Source: Klebsiella africana
GTDB taxonomy: Bacteria > Pseudomonadota > Gammaproteobacteria > Enterobacterales > Enterobacteriaceae
Direction of reading: 5' to 3'
Length of the DNA stretch: 64,000 nucleotides
Assembly (NCBI RefSeq): GCF_020526085.1
Contig: NZ_CP084874.1
Coordinates: 2,108,001 to 2,172,000, forward strand
Shown here: positions 9,124-18,877 of the stretch, piece after piece
How positions within the stretch are numbered: position 1 is the first letter of the stretch
Layout: the number at the start of each line of letters is the position of its first letter
The notes under the pieces: model-generated
What the model saw: only the letters and a program-made list of their open reading frames with translations
Database searches by the model: none
What the model was told of the DNA's origin: nothing
Position numbers and translations under genes: made by a program

Positions 9124-10611
9124 ATGTCGCGTAATACTGAAGCAACTGACGATGTCAAAACCTGGACCGGCGGCCCGCTCAACTACAAAGAGGGCTTTTT
9201 TACTCGCCTGCAAACCGATGAGCTGGCCAAAGGCATTAATGAAGAAGTCGTTCGGGCTATCTCGGCTCGCCGCAATGAGCCGCAGTGGATGCTGGAGTTT
9301 CGTCTGAATGCCTACCGGGCGTGGCTGGAAATGGAGGAGCCGCACTGGCTGAAAGCGCATTACGATAAGCTGAATTATCAGGATTACAGCTACTATTCCG
9401 CCCCCTCCTGCGGCAACTGCGATGAGACCTGCGCCTCCGAGCCTGGCGCGGTGCAGCAGACCGGGGCCAATACCTTTCTGACCAGCGAGGTGGAAGAAGC
9501 CTTTAACCAGCTGGGCGTGCCGGTACGTGAAGGGCGCGAGGTGGCCGTGGACGCGATATTCGACTCGGTGTCGGTGGCGACCACCTACCGCGAAAAGCTG
9601 GCCGAGCAGGGGATCATCTTCTGTTCTTTCGGCGAGGCGATCCACGATCATCCGGAACTGGTGAAAAAGTATCTTGGGACCGTAGTGCCGGGCAATGACA
9701 ACTTCTTTGCCGCGCTGAACGCCGCGGTGGCTTCGGACGGCACCTTTATCTATGTGCCGAAGGGCGTCCGCTGCCCGATGGAGCTGTCGACCTATTTCCG
9801 TATCAACGCCGAAAAAACCGGCCAGTTTGAACGCACCATTCTGGTGGCCGATGAAGGCAGCTACGTCAGCTATATCGAGGGCTGCTCGGCGCCGGTGCGC
9901 GACAGCTATCAGCTGCATGCGGCGGTCGTTGAAGTCATCATTCATAAAGATGCGGAAGTGAAATACTCCACGGTGCAGAACTGGTTCCCCGGCGACAACA
10001 ACACCGGCGGCATTCTCAACTTCGTCACCAAGCGCGCGCTGTGCGAAGGGGAGAACAGCAAGATGTCATGGACCCAGTCGGAAACCGGCTCGGCCATCAC
10101 CTGGAAATACCCCAGCTGCATTCTGCGCGGCGATAACTCGATCGGCGAATTCTTCTCGGTAGCGCTGACCAGCGGTCACCAGCAGGCGGACACCGGCACC
10201 AAAATGATCCATATCGGCAAAAATACCCGCTCGACCATCATCTCGAAAGGGATCTCCGCCGGGCATAGCCAGAACAGCTATCGCGGGCTGGTCAAAATCA
10301 TGCCGACCGCCACCAACGCCCGCAACTACACCCAGTGCGATTCGATGCTGATCGGCCCGGACTGCGGGGCCCATACCTTCCCGTATGTTGAATGCCGCAA
10401 CAACAGCGCCCAGCTGGAGCACGAGGCGACCACCTCGCGGATTGGCGAAGATCAACTGTTCTACTGCCTGCAGCGTGGGATCAGTGAAGACGATGCCATC
10501 TCGATGATCGTCAACGGCTTCTGTAAAGACGTCTTCTCCGAACTGCCGCTGGAGTTCGCCGTCGAAGCGCAAAAATTGCTGGCCATTAGCCTTGAACACA
10601 GCGTCGGCTGA
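9124..10611 (+). CDS. sufB: SufB, scaffold subunit of the SufBC2D complex
   Basis: This 495-residue protein is the same length as E. coli SufB when started at the ATG at 9124. An in-frame start further upstream would overlap sufA and is rejected. It is colinear with the family, with the conserved N-terminal region ([15 protein letters not shown]), the beta-helix core and a C-terminal [17 protein letters not shown] segment. Clusters are built on SufB using sulfur from SufSE. Together with SufC and SufD it forms the cytoplasmic scaffold. Confidence 0.97.
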   Translation: MSRNTEATDDVKTWTGGPLNYKEGFFTRLQTDELAKGINEEVVRAISARRNEPQWMLEFRLNAYRAWLEMEEPHWLKAHYDKLNYQDYSYYSAPSCGNCDETCASEPGAVQQTGANTFLTSEVEEAFNQLGVPVREGREVAVDAIFDSVSVATTYREKLAEQGIIFCSFGEAIHDHPELVKKYLGTVVPGNDNFFAALNAAVASDGTFIYVPKGVRCPMELSTYFRINAEKTGQFERTILVADEGSYVSYIEGCSAPVRDSYQLHAAVVEVIIHKDAEVKYSTVQNWFPGDNNTGGILNFVTKRALCEGENSKMSWTQSETGSAITWKYPSCILRGDNSIGEFFSVALTSGHQQADTGTKMIHIGKNTRSTIISKGISAGHSQNSYRGLVKIMPTATNARNYTQCDSMLIGPDCGAHTFPYVECRNNSAQLEHEATTSRIGEDQLFYCLQRGISEDDAISMIVNGFCKDVFSELPLEFAVEAQKLLAISLEHSVG

Positions 10612-10627
10612 TAATTAAGGAAAAAAG

Positions 10628-11374
10628 ATGTTAAGTATTCAAGATTTACACGTCGCCGTCGAAGAGAAAGCGATCCTGCGCGGGCTGAACCTTGAGGTGC
10701 GCCCGGGCGAGGTCCACGCCATTATGGGGCCGAACGGCTCCGGCAAAAGTACGCTTTCGGCCACCCTGGCCGGGCGCGAGGATTACGAGGTCACCGGCGG
10801 GCGCATTGAGTTTAAGGGTAAAGACCTGCTGGAACTCGCCCCGGAAGATCGCGCCGGAGAAGGCATCTTTATGGCTTTCCAGTATCCGGTAGAGATTCCC
10901 GGCGTCAGCAATCAGTTCTTTCTGCAGACCGCGCTGAATGCCGTGCGCAACTATCGTGGCCAGGAGGCGCTGGATCGTTTCGATTTCCAGGATTTAATGG
11001 AAGAGAAAATCAAGCTGCTGAAGATGCCGGAAGATCTCCTGACCCGCTCGGTGAACGTTGGCTTCTCCGGCGGTGAGAAAAAGCGCAACGATATTCTGCA
11101 AATGGCGGTGCTTGAGCCGGAACTGTGCATTCTTGATGAGTCAGATTCCGGGCTGGATATTGATGCGCTGAAGATTGTCTCAGATGGCGTCAACTCGCTG
11201 CGCGACGGCAAACGCGCCTTCATCATCGTCACCCACTATCAGCGCATCCTTGACTATATCAAGCCGGACTATGTCCACGTGCTGTATCAGGGGCGGATTG
11301 TGAAGTCGGGCGATTTTACTCTGGTCAAACAACTGGAGGAGCAGGGCTATGGCTGGCTTACCGAACAGCAGTAA
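10628..11374 (+). CDS. sufC: SufC, ABC-type ATPase of Fe-S assembly
   Basis: This 248-residue soluble ABC ATPase has Walker A GPNGSGKST, the signature FSGGEKKR and Walker B LCILDESDSGLD. The Ser in place of the usual Pro/Thr after DE is typical of SufC. It binds SufB and SufD and drives conformational change during cluster assembly. It is not a transporter. AAGGAAAAAAG precedes the ATG. Its 3' end overlaps sufD by 26 bp. Confidence 0.97.
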   Translation: MLSIQDLHVAVEEKAILRGLNLEVRPGEVHAIMGPNGSGKSTLSATLAGREDYEVTGGRIEFKGKDLLELAPEDRAGEGIFMAFQYPVEIPGVSNQFFLQTALNAVRNYRGQEALDRFDFQDLMEEKIKLLKMPEDLLTRSVNVGFSGGEKKRNDILQMAVLEPELCILDESDSGLDIDALKIVSDGVNSLRDGKRAFIIVTHYQRILDYIKPDYVHVLYQGRIVKSGDFTLVKQLEEQGYGWLTEQQ

Positions 11375-12623
11375 CGCGCTGCAGCAGTGGCACCACCTGT
11401 TTGAAGCGCAGGGCGGCCAGCGTACGCCAGAGGCCAGCCAGCATCTGCAGCAGCTGCTGCGCCTGGGGCTACCGACGCGCAAACACGAAGACTGGAAATA
11501 CACTCCGCTGGATGCGCTACTTAACGGCCGCTTTGTTGCCGATGACGGGTCGCCTGTCAGTGCTGAACAGCGTGATGCGCTGGCGTTGCCGCTGGACGCG
11601 TGGCGGCTGGTGTTTATCGATGGCCGCTACCATCCTGAGCTGAGCGACGATCTCACCGCCAGCGGCGTGGAGGTCAGCGTCGATAATCAGCGCCAGCATT
11701 TGCCGGATGCCCTGCAGCCGGAGGTGTTTCTCCATCTGACCGAAAGCCTGGCCCAGACGGTGACCCGCATTCGCGTGCCGCGCAACCGCCGCCTGGATAA
11801 ACCGCTGCTGCTGATGCATATCACCAGTGGCCTGGCCGGCGAGGCGCTGAATACCGCCCACTATCGCCATCACCTGGCGCTGGAGAGCGGGGCGGAGGCG
11901 ACGATTGTCGAGCATTACCTGAGCCTCAATGAGCAGCCGCATTTCACCGGCGGGCGATTGACCATGACGGTGGCCGATAACGCGCACCTCCAGCATATCA
12001 AGCTGGCATTTGAGAATGCCCGCAGCAATCACTTCGCCCATAATGACCTGCTGCTGGGCCGCGACGCCTCAGCCTTCAGCAGCAGTTTCCTGCTTGGAGG
12101 CCAGGTGCTGCGTCACCAGACCAGCACCCGCCTGGGCGGCGAAAACAGCCACCTGCGCCTCAATTCGCTGGCGATGCCGGTGAAAAATGAGGTCTGCGAT
12201 AGCCGCACCTGGCTCGACCATCAAGTCGGCTACTGCACCAGCCGCCAGCTGCACAAAACCATCGTCAGCGATAAGGGGCGGGCGGTGTTTAACGGGCTGA
12301 TCAACGTCGCGCCGCTCGCGCTGAAAACCGACGGCCAGATGACCAACAATAATCTGCTGCTCGGACGGCTGGCGGAGGTCGACACTAAACCGCAGCTGGA
12401 GATTTACGCCGATGACGTGAAATGCAGCCACGGGGCGACGGTGGGGCGCATTGACGAAGAACAGCTGTTCTATCTGCGCTCGCGCGGTATTAAACAGCAG
12501 GCGGCGCAGCAGATGATCCTCTACGCCTTCGCCGCCGAGCTCACCGAGGCTATCCGCAGCGACGCGCTCAGAGAGCAGGTGCTGGCGCGGATTGGCCAGC
12601 GTTTGCCGGGAGGCACGGTATGA
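11349..12623 (+). CDS. sufD: SufD, partner of SufB in the Fe-S scaffold
   Basis: This 424-residue protein aligns along its length with E. coli SufD (423 aa), from [20 protein letters not shown] to RIGQRLPGG. It contains the family motif [17 protein letters not shown] with the conserved His needed for iron incorporation. It pairs with SufB in SufBC2D. Its start lies within sufC and its stop overlaps sufS by 4 bp, which indicates coupled translation. Confidence 0.97.
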   Translation: MAGLPNSSNALQQWHHLFEAQGGQRTPEASQHLQQLLRLGLPTRKHEDWKYTPLDALLNGRFVADDGSPVSAEQRDALALPLDAWRLVFIDGRYHPELSDDLTASGVEVSVDNQRQHLPDALQPEVFLHLTESLAQTVTRIRVPRNRRLDKPLLLMHITSGLAGEALNTAHYRHHLALESGAEATIVEHYLSLNEQPHFTGGRLTMTVADNAHLQHIKLAFENARSNHFAHNDLLLGRDASAFSSSFLLGGQVLRHQTSTRLGGENSHLRLNSLAMPVKNEVCDSRTWLDHQVGYCTSRQLHKTIVSDKGRAVFNGLINVAPLALKTDGQMTNNNLLLGRLAEVDTKPQLEIYADDVKCSHGATVGRIDEEQLFYLRSRGIKQQAAQQMILYAFAAELTEAIRSDALREQVLARIGQRLPGGTV

Positions 12624-13840
12624 CATTTTCAGTTGAACGGGTTCGCGCCGATTTTCCGGTACTGAGCCGGGAGGTTAACGGCCAGCCGCTGGTCTATCTT
12701 GACAGCGCCGCCAGCGCCCAGAAACCGGAAGCAGTGATCGACGCCGAAGCGGAATTTTATCGCCACGGCTATGCGGCGGTGCACCGCGGGATCCATACCC
12801 TCAGCGCGGAAGCCACCGCGCGGATGGAAGCCGTGCGCCAGCAGGCGGCCAGTTTCCTCAACGCCGGATCGGCGGAGGAACTGGTATTTGTCCGCGGCAC
12901 CACCGAGGGCATCAACCTGGTGGCCAACAGCTGGGGAAACGCCAACGTCGGCGCCGGGGATAACATCATCATCAGCGAGATGGAGCACCACGCCAACATT
13001 GTGCCGTGGCAAATGCTCTGCGCCCGGGTCGGGGCTGAGCTGCGGGTGATCCCCCTCAACCCGGACGGCACGCTGCAACTTGACGTCGTTCCGGGACTGT
13101 TTGACTCGCGCACCTGCCTGCTGGCCATCACCGAGGTCTCCAACGTGCTGGGGACGGAAAACCCGCTGGCGGCGCTGATTGCTCTTGCGCATCAGCATGG
13201 CGCGAAAGTGCTGGTGGATGGCGCCCAGGCGGTGATGCACCACCCGGTGGACGTCCAGGCGCTGGGCTGCGATTTTTATGTATTCTCCGGACACAAACTG
13301 TATGGCCCAACCGGGATCGGCGTGCTCTACGCCCGGGCCGAACTGCTGCAGGCGATGCCGCCGTGGGAAGGGGGCGGGTCGATGATCGCCACCGTCAGCC
13401 TGACGGAGGGCACCACATGGAATCAGGCGCCGTGGCGCTTTGAGGCCGGCACACCGAATACCGGGGGGATCATTGGCCTCGGCGCGGCGCTGACCTACGT
13501 CAGCCAGCTTGGGCTGACGCAGATTGCCGAGTATGAGCAGACCCTGATGCGCTACGCCCTCGATGCCCTGCGCGCGGTGCCGGATCTGATCCTGTACGGT
13601 CCCGCGCAGCGTAAAGGGGTGATTGCCTTTAACCTCGGTCAGCATCATGCCTATGACGTCGGCAGCTTCCTCGATAACTACGGGATCGCCGTGCGCACCG
13701 GCCACCACTGTGCGATGCCGCTGATGGCCCGGTATCAGGTACCGGCTATGTGTCGGGCCTCGCTGGCGATGTACAATACCACGGAAGAGGTGGACCGCCT
13801 GGTGGCCGGCCTCCAGCGGATCCACAAACTGTTAGGGTAA
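12620..13840 (+). CDS. sufS: SufS, cysteine desulfurase
   Basis: This 406-residue class V aminotransferase-fold enzyme has its PLP lysine in [13 protein letters not shown] and its catalytic cysteine in [11 protein letters not shown] near the C-terminus, as in group II desulfurases. It takes sulfur from L-cysteine as a persulfide and passes it to SufE. The ATG overlaps the sufD stop (ATGA). The substrate-binding segment TEVSNVLG is also present. Confidence 0.97.
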   Translation: MTFSVERVRADFPVLSREVNGQPLVYLDSAASAQKPEAVIDAEAEFYRHGYAAVHRGIHTLSAEATARMEAVRQQAASFLNAGSAEELVFVRGTTEGINLVANSWGNANVGAGDNIIISEMEHHANIVPWQMLCARVGAELRVIPLNPDGTLQLDVVPGLFDSRTCLLAITEVSNVLGTENPLAALIALAHQHGAKVLVDGAQAVMHHPVDVQALGCDFYVFSGHKLYGPTGIGVLYARAELLQAMPPWEGGGSMIATVSLTEGTTWNQAPWRFEAGTPNTGGIIGLGAALTYVSQLGLTQIAEYEQTLMRYALDALRAVPDLILYGPAQRKGVIAFNLGQHHAYDVGSFLDNYGIAVRTGHHCAMPLMARYQVPAMCRASLAMYNTTEEVDRLVAGLQRIHKLLG

Positions 13841-13851
13841 AGGACGGGACA

Positions 13852-14268
13852 ATGGCGGCATTACCGGACAAAGACAAACTGTTGCGTAACTTTAGCCGTT
13901 GCGCCAACTGGGAAGAGAAGTATCTCTATATCATTGAGCTGGGCCAGCGGCTGGCGCCGCTAAGCCCCGAGGAGCACAGCCCGCAGCACATTATTCAGGG
14001 CTGCCAAAGCCAGGTGTGGATCGTGATGGACCAGGACCCCTCCGGCGTTATCACCTTGCGCGGCGACAGCGATGCGGCGATCGTCAAGGGGCTGATTGCG
14101 GTGGTGTTTATCCTTTATGACCGGATGACCGCTCAGGACATCACCGAGTTCGACGTGCGCCCGTGGTTTGAAAAAATGGCGCTCACCCAGCATCTTACCC
14201 CCTCCCGCTCGCAAGGCCTCGAAGCCATGATCCGCGCGATACGCGCGAAAGCCGCAAATATTAGCTAG
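13852..14268 (+). CDS. sufE: SufE, sulfur acceptor protein
   Basis: This 138-residue protein starts [20 protein letters not shown], as in E. coli. A longer open frame running back into sufS is not the gene. The acceptor cysteine is in [11 protein letters not shown] (Cys51 by family alignment). It takes persulfide sulfur from SufS and delivers it to SufB. It is the last gene of the operon, 11 bp after sufS. Confidence 0.97.
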   Translation: MAALPDKDKLLRNFSRCANWEEKYLYIIELGQRLAPLSPEEHSPQHIIQGCQSQVWIVMDQDPSGVITLRGDSDAAIVKGLIAVVFILYDRMTAQDITEFDVRPWFEKMALTQHLTPSRSQGLEAMIRAIRAKAANIS

Positions 14269-14367
14269 AATAAACAGGTAGATTTCATTCTGTTACGTCC
14301 GGCAGGGGACTGACCCTGCCGCCGTTCAGTCTCCTGGCGTTTTATCAGCGAAAGAAGGAATCTCAGT

Positions 14368-15354
14368 ATGAAACGCAAAACGATGATCACCTTAGCCCTT
14401 CTCAGCGCCCTTGGCGCCTCCACGGCCGCCTGGGCCGTTGATTATCCGCTTCCTCCCGCCAACAGCCGTTTGATTGGTCAAAATCAGTACTGGACGGTCC
14501 AGGAGGGAGATCGCAACCTGCAGGCGATTGCGCGCCATTTCGATACCGCGGCGATGCTGATCCTCGAAGCCAACGATACGATTGCGCCGGTGCAGCCGAA
14601 GCCCGGCACCCAGGTCTTGATCCCTTCTCAGATGCTGCTGCCCGACGTGCCGAGGGAAGGTATTGTCGTCAACCTTGCCGAACTGCGGCTGTATTATTTC
14701 CCGCCGGGAGAGAATCAGGTGCAGGTCTATCCGCTGGGCATTGGCCAGTTAGGGCTGGAAACGCCGGAGATGACCACCCGCGTTGGGCAGAAGATCCCCA
14801 ATCCGACCTGGACGCCCACCGCGGGCATCCGCGCGCGCTCCCTGGAGAAAGGGGTGACGCTGCCAGCGGTGGTGCCGGCCGGGCCGAACAACCCCCTGGG
14901 TCGCTATGCGCTGCGTCTGGCCTACGGTAACGGCGAATATCTCATTCACGGGACTAACGCCCCGGACAGCGTTGGGCTGCGCGTCAGCTCGGGCTGTATG
15001 CGAATGAACGCCGATGACATCAAAGCGCTGTTCAGCCAGGTGAAAACCGGGACGCCGGTACGGATTATCAATCAGCCGGTGAAGTTTGCCGTCGAGCCGG
15101 ATGGTAAACGCTACGTAGAGGTCCACAGGCCGCTGTCGCAGACCGAAGGGGAAAACACCCGGACCATCGCTTACACGCTGCCAGCGGCGTTTCACGCCTT
15201 CGCTGAGGATAAAGCAGTGGATGACCTGCAGTTGAAAAAAGCGATGTCGAGAAGGGCGGGCTATCCGGTGGTGGTGTCGGCGGGGGCAGGTAGCACGGCG
15301 ACGTCGCTGTCGGCGCAGAATAGTTCGTCTGACAACGGCTTGCTCACGCAATAG
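14368..15354 (+). CDS. ldtE: L,D-transpeptidase LdtE (YnhG)
   Basis: This 328-residue secreted enzyme has a signal peptide ending near AAWA (about residue 23), then a LysM-like peptidoglycan-binding region ([18 protein letters not shown]) and a YkuD catalytic domain. The catalytic motif is HGTN followed by SSGCMRMN, with the nucleophilic Cys. It makes 3-3 meso-DAP crosslinks in peptidoglycan. Its position between sufE and lpp is conserved in enterobacteria. The substrate-related lipoprotein Lpp is its neighbour. AAGAAGGAATCTCAGT precedes the ATG. Confidence 0.95.
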   Translation: MKRKTMITLALLSALGASTAAWAVDYPLPPANSRLIGQNQYWTVQEGDRNLQAIARHFDTAAMLILEANDTIAPVQPKPGTQVLIPSQMLLPDVPREGIVVNLAELRLYYFPPGENQVQVYPLGIGQLGLETPEMTTRVGQKIPNPTWTPTAGIRARSLEKGVTLPAVVPAGPNNPLGRYALRLAYGNGEYLIHGTNAPDSVGLRVSSGCMRMNADDIKALFSQVKTGTPVRIINQPVKFAVEPDGKRYVEVHRPLSQTEGENTRTIAYTLPAAFHAFAEDKAVDDLQLKKAMSRRAGYPVVVSAGAGSTATSLSAQNSSSDNGLLTQ

Positions 15355-15373
15355 CCCTCATGATGAGGGCAAA

Positions 15374-15405
15374 AAAAATGGCGCACAGAGTGCGCCATTT
15401 TTATT
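15374..15405. terminator. Bidirectional intrinsic terminator of ldtE and lpp
   Basis: The stem AAATGGCGCA / TGCGCCATTT with a CAGAG loop is flanked by a run of A on the left and T on the right. It works as a classical intrinsic terminator for ldtE on the forward strand and for lpp on the reverse strand. A second perfect palindrome (GCCCTCAT/ATGAGGGC, 15354-15370) sits just before it. Confidence 0.85.
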
Positions 15406-15415
15406 ACCAGAACTC

Positions 15416-15664
<249 letters not shown>

Positions 15665-15696
15665 CTAGATTGAGTTAATCTCCATGTAGCGTTACA

Positions 15697-15703
15697 AGTA
15701 TTA
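15697..15703 (-). promoter_or_regulatory. lpp promoter, -10 element
   Basis: Read on the reverse strand, TAATACT is embedded in a sequence (TTTGTGTAATACTTGTAACG) that I recognise from the well-known E. coli lpp promoter. The transcript leader GAGATTAACTCAATCTAGAG also follows. A long A/T tract lies further upstream. Confidence 0.75.
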
Positions 15704-15912
15704 CACAAAGTTTTTTGGGATGAGAATATTTTTTTTACCTGAACGCACTTATTTTTGATCGTTCGCTCAAAGAAGCATCGAATTGGTCAGAATCGCTGAA
15801 AAAGCCGAGTGAAAACAGCGCGCTTCCATCGGATTCATCTTAGATAATCTCTTATTAAATAGTAAATTCCGATTTGCATTTTTAATAGGAAGAGCTAATC
15901 AATGAATAAAAA

Positions 15913-15934
15913 AAAGCGCCCCGAGAGGCGCTTT
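15913..15934 (-). terminator. Intrinsic terminator of pykF
   Basis: On the reverse strand the stem AAAGCGCC / GGCGCTTT with a six-base loop is followed by a run of T. It begins 31 bp after the pykF stop. The T/A tracts on both sides could allow some function in the other direction. Confidence 0.85.
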
Positions 15935-15964
15935 ATTAAAAAAAACCAATTAACCTGTAAATTA

Positions 15965-17377
15965 TTACAGCACGTGTACGGAAGCCGTATTAGTGGTACC
16001 ACTCGGCACTAATGCGCCGGAGACCATCACTACCACGTCGCCTTTACGCGCGAGGCCGCTTTTCAGCGCCAGAGCTTTGCCCAGATGATAGAAGTCATCG
16101 GTAGAGGCAATCTCTTCCACCAGCTGCGGCACAACGCCTTTGCTCAGCACCAGCTGACGAGCAGTGGTTTCGTTGGTGGTCAGCGCCAGGATGGTGGCGT
16201 CCGGGAAGTATTTGCGCACCGCGCGTGCAGATTTACCGCCCTGGGTGGCGACCACGATCAGCGGCGCTTCCAGTTTCTCAGCGGTTTCTACCGCGCCGCG
16301 GCACACCGCTTCGGTGATGCGCAGTTTACGGTTGTCGTTGTTGAAGTCCAGACGGCTGGTCATCACGCGGTCGGTACGTTCGCAGATGGTCGCCATGATA
16401 GTGACCGCTTCCAGCGGGTATTTACCTTTCGCGGATTCGCCGGACAGCATGACCGCATCGGTGCCGTCGAGGATGGCGTTGGCTACGTCGCCGGCTTCAG
16501 CGCGGGTCGGACGCGGGTTTTTGATCATGGAGTCCAGCATCTGGGTGGCGGTGATAACCACTTTACGCGCGCGGATACATTTTTCGATGATCATTTTCTG
16601 GGCGAAGATAACTTCTTCAACCGGGATCTCAACGCCCATGTCGCCACGAGCAACCATGATGCCGTCAGACGCTTCGAGGATTTCGTCGAAGTTGTTCAGG
16701 CCTTCCTGGTTTTCGATTTTGGAGATGATCTGGATGTTTTCGCCGCCGTGGGCTTTCAGGTGCTCACGGATTTCGACGACGTCAGAACGTTTACGGATGA
16801 AGGAGGCCGCAACAAAGTCCACGCCTTGTTCGCAACCGAAGATCAGGTCTTGTTTATCTTTTTCCGCCAGCGCCGGCAGGGCGATGGAAACGCCCGGCAG
16901 GTTCACGCCTTTGTTCTCGCCAAGGTCGCCGTTGTTCAGCACCTTACAGATAACTTTGTTGCCTTCGATAGCCGTCACTTCCATACCGATCAGACCATCG
17001 TCCACCAGAACGGTGTTGCCGACGGTGAGGTCAGAAGTGAAGCCTTCGTAGGTCACCGCGACGATTTCGTTATTGCCGACGACGGATTTATCGGTGGTGA
17101 AGGTGAAGGTCTGACCGGCTTTCAGGGAGACGTCATTGCCGCCTTCCAGCTTAATGGTACGAATTTCCGGGCCCTTGGTGTCCAGCAGAATAGCGGCTTT
17201 CTTACCGGTTTTGCTCATCACATTGCGCAGATTCTGGATGCGCTGACCGTGTTCCGCATAGTCACCGTGGGAGAAGTTCAGACGCATCACGTTCATGCCG
17301 GCTTCCAGCATTTTGGTCAGCATCTCTTCAGATTCGGTTTTCGGACCGATGGTGCAAACAATTTTGGTCTTTTTCAT
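15965..17377 (-). CDS. pykF: Pyruvate kinase I (PykF)
   Basis: This 470-residue enzyme is the same length as E. coli PykF. It begins [20 protein letters not shown]. It has the barrel motifs RLNFSHG and DTKGPEIRT and the catalytic region [11 protein letters not shown] with the catalytic Lys. It converts phosphoenolpyruvate and ADP to pyruvate and ATP, and it is the fructose-1,6-bisphosphate-activated isozyme. A Cra-like site lies upstream (17583-17598), as in E. coli, where Cra represses the gene. Confidence 0.98.
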   Translation of the reverse strand: MKKTKIVCTIGPKTESEEMLTKMLEAGMNVMRLNFSHGDYAEHGQRIQNLRNVMSKTGKKAAILLDTKGPEIRTIKLEGGNDVSLKAGQTFTFTTDKSVVGNNEIVAVTYEGFTSDLTVGNTVLVDDGLIGMEVTAIEGNKVICKVLNNGDLGENKGVNLPGVSIALPALAEKDKQDLIFGCEQGVDFVAASFIRKRSDVVEIREHLKAHGGENIQIISKIENQEGLNNFDEILEASDGIMVARGDMGVEIPVEEVIFAQKMIIEKCIRARKVVITATQMLDSMIKNPRPTRAEAGDVANAILDGTDAVMLSGESAKGKYPLEAVTIMATICERTDRVMTSRLDFNNDNRKLRITEAVCRGAVETAEKLEAPLIVVATQGGKSARAVRKYFPDATILALTTNETTARQLVLSKGVVPQLVEEIASTDDFYHLGKALALKSGLARKGDVVVMVSGALVPSGTTNTASVHVL

Positions 17378-17582
17378 GACAGTTTTAGTCTTTAAGTTGT
17401 GAAGGATATGGAATTCGCGCTCCGCGGGCGCACTGCCGGGGAGCCAAACCTGTATTACGAAAGTTGCTAAGCCACGCCCTAAGGATAGGTGACAACCCTG
17501 AAGCGTGCAGAAGAATGTGTGCTGGCGGTTCAGCCCATGAAATGTGGCAAGGTGTTATGCGTTTTATCATGCAGTCCAATGC

Positions 17583-17598
17583 GCTGAAACCATTCAAG
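17583..17598. promoter_or_regulatory. Cra (FruR) operator-like site upstream of pykF
   Basis: GCTGAAACCATTCAAG resembles the Cra consensus (GCTGAAWCGNTTCAGC-like). It lies about 205 bp before the pykF start in the 505-bp pykF/fumD intergenic region. E. coli pykF has a Cra site in its upstream region. The rest of this gap shows no gene. Confidence 0.55.
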
Positions 17599-17882
17599 AA
17601 AGAATCGAAGCGCATTATACGCTGGCGGAATCAAAAAGGAAAATAAAAACCTCGTTTCAAAATATGGACAAAACGCGTAACAAAACCAGCACGATATGCA
17701 TAAAACTACGCAACACATTTTTTCATCAGCCGGAAAGAAAAGGGGCAACAGAACGGGATTTTTTGCGCGTTCTGAGCGGGTAAAACATGCCGTTGGCCAC
17801 GGCATCGGGGGATGATTTGCGTTGCCGGAAAAATCTATCAATAATGATTTGATTGATAATGATAAACTGTGAGCCAAACTCA

Positions 17883-18095
17883 ATGGGAAATAAAGCGAAA
17901 GACGACGAGCTGTACCAGGAAATGTGCCGTGTGGTGGGCAAAGTGGTGCTGGAAATGCGCGATCTGGGTCAGGAGCCGAAACATATTGTCATCGCCGGCG
18001 TGCTGCGCACCTCGCTGGCGAACAGCAAAATTCAGCGTTCGCCGCTTACCGTGGAGGCGATGACCAAAGTCATCCACGCCCTTTCCGGGCACTAA
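17883..18095 (+). CDS. fumD: FumD (YdhZ), small fumarase
   Basis: This 70-residue protein matches E. coli FumD closely through EMCRVVGKVVLEMRDLGQ and EPKHIVIAGVLRT. I took MGNKAKDDEL as the start by comparison with E. coli. Earlier in-frame codons add ten residues not found in the family. In E. coli it is reported as a fumarase of unusual small size. It is divergent from pykF, as in other enterobacteria. Confidence 0.93.
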   Translation: MGNKAKDDELYQEMCRVVGKVVLEMRDLGQEPKHIVIAGVLRTSLANSKIQRSPLTVEAMTKVIHALSGH

Positions 18096-18112
18096 CGTCT
18101 CGCGCCGGCGGA

Positions 18113-18751
18113 TCAGGAAATCACGAAGCGGACCACCGCCCGGACGGCAATGTCGCAGTGGTGGGCCACCATTGCTTCATCGTCGATGGCCGGCAACGGG
18201 TCGTCAAGATACAGGCTGCTGAAGGTGTAGAAGTTCGACACCTGATAAAAGCTGAAGCTGCTGATTAACCGGTGCACATCGCGCGCGTCGAGCCCCGCCT
18301 GAAAGACGCCCTGCTGCTGGCCGCGCTGTAAAATGTCTTCCAGAATCGACAGGGCGGTACGATTCAGCGGTTTCAGCTCACCCGAGGTTTGTAACCACTT
18401 GCCGCGCTGCATATTCTCCATGCAAATGACGCGCATATAGTCCGCATGGGTGGCGTGATAGCGCACGCTCCAGCGCACCAGCCGCACCAGCGCCTCCACC
18501 GGCGGCACATTCTCCAGCCCCAGCTGCTGCTCGGTTTCGCGGATCCGCGCATACACATACTGCAGCACCTCCTGATAGAGCTGCTCTTTGCTTTTAAAGT
18601 AGTAGACCACCATGCGCTTGGTGGTTTGCGCCTCGGTGGCGATCTGCTCCATGCGGGCGCCTGACAGCCCGTGTTCGGCAAAGACGGCGATGGCGGCGCT
18701 GAAGATCCGCGCCTTCAGAGATTGTGCTTCATCATGAGCAACGACGGTCAT
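18113..18751 (-). CDS. TetR-family regulator of the shikimate/quinate catabolic operon
   Basis: This 212-residue protein has an N-terminal TetR HTH (about residues 12-58, AEHGLSGARMEQIATEAQTT then KRMVVYYFKSKEQLY) and a C-terminal TetR_C domain. It is divergent from the dehydratase gene across a 126-bp gap that contains a repeated motif (18823-18836). A second, inverted copy of the motif lies upstream of the transporter gene. This supports local control of the three catabolic genes (inference). The inducer is probably a shikimate-type compound. Confidence 0.85.
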   Translation of the reverse strand: MTVVAHDEAQSLKARIFSAAIAVFAEHGLSGARMEQIATEAQTTKRMVVYYFKSKEQLYQEVLQYVYARIRETEQQLGLENVPPVEALVRLVRWSVRYHATHADYMRVICMENMQRGKWLQTSGELKPLNRTALSILEDILQRGQQQGVFQAGLDARDVHRLISSFSFYQVSNFYTFSSLYLDDPLPAIDDEAMVAHHCDIAVRAVVRFVIS

Positions 18752-18822
18752 GGCAACTCCTTTTTCTTGGGTGACAAAAAATACACATAATGATCACAAT
18801 TTAGCAACCCAGTATGGCGCAA

Positions 18823-18836
18823 ATGAACCAAATGAT
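18823..18836. promoter_or_regulatory. Putative operator of the shikimate/quinate TetR, copy 1
   Basis: ATGAACCAAATGAT is a quasi-palindrome of the form AT-AA-N4-TT-AT. It lies 42 bp upstream of the dehydratase start. The same 14-mer, with only its two central A changed to T, is found in reverse orientation at 20737-20750. Confidence 0.55.
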
Positions 18837-18877
18837 ACATATTCAAGGCTCACGTCAGTTGTTGACCCGAGGACCTT

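Noticed and set aside
12629..13825. 398-codon open frame antisense to sufS
   Set aside because: It is a shadow of the sufS codon usage, without any family feature.
16085..17395. 436-codon open frame antisense to pykF
   Set aside because: pykF is certain by sequence; the antisense frame has no recognisable domain.
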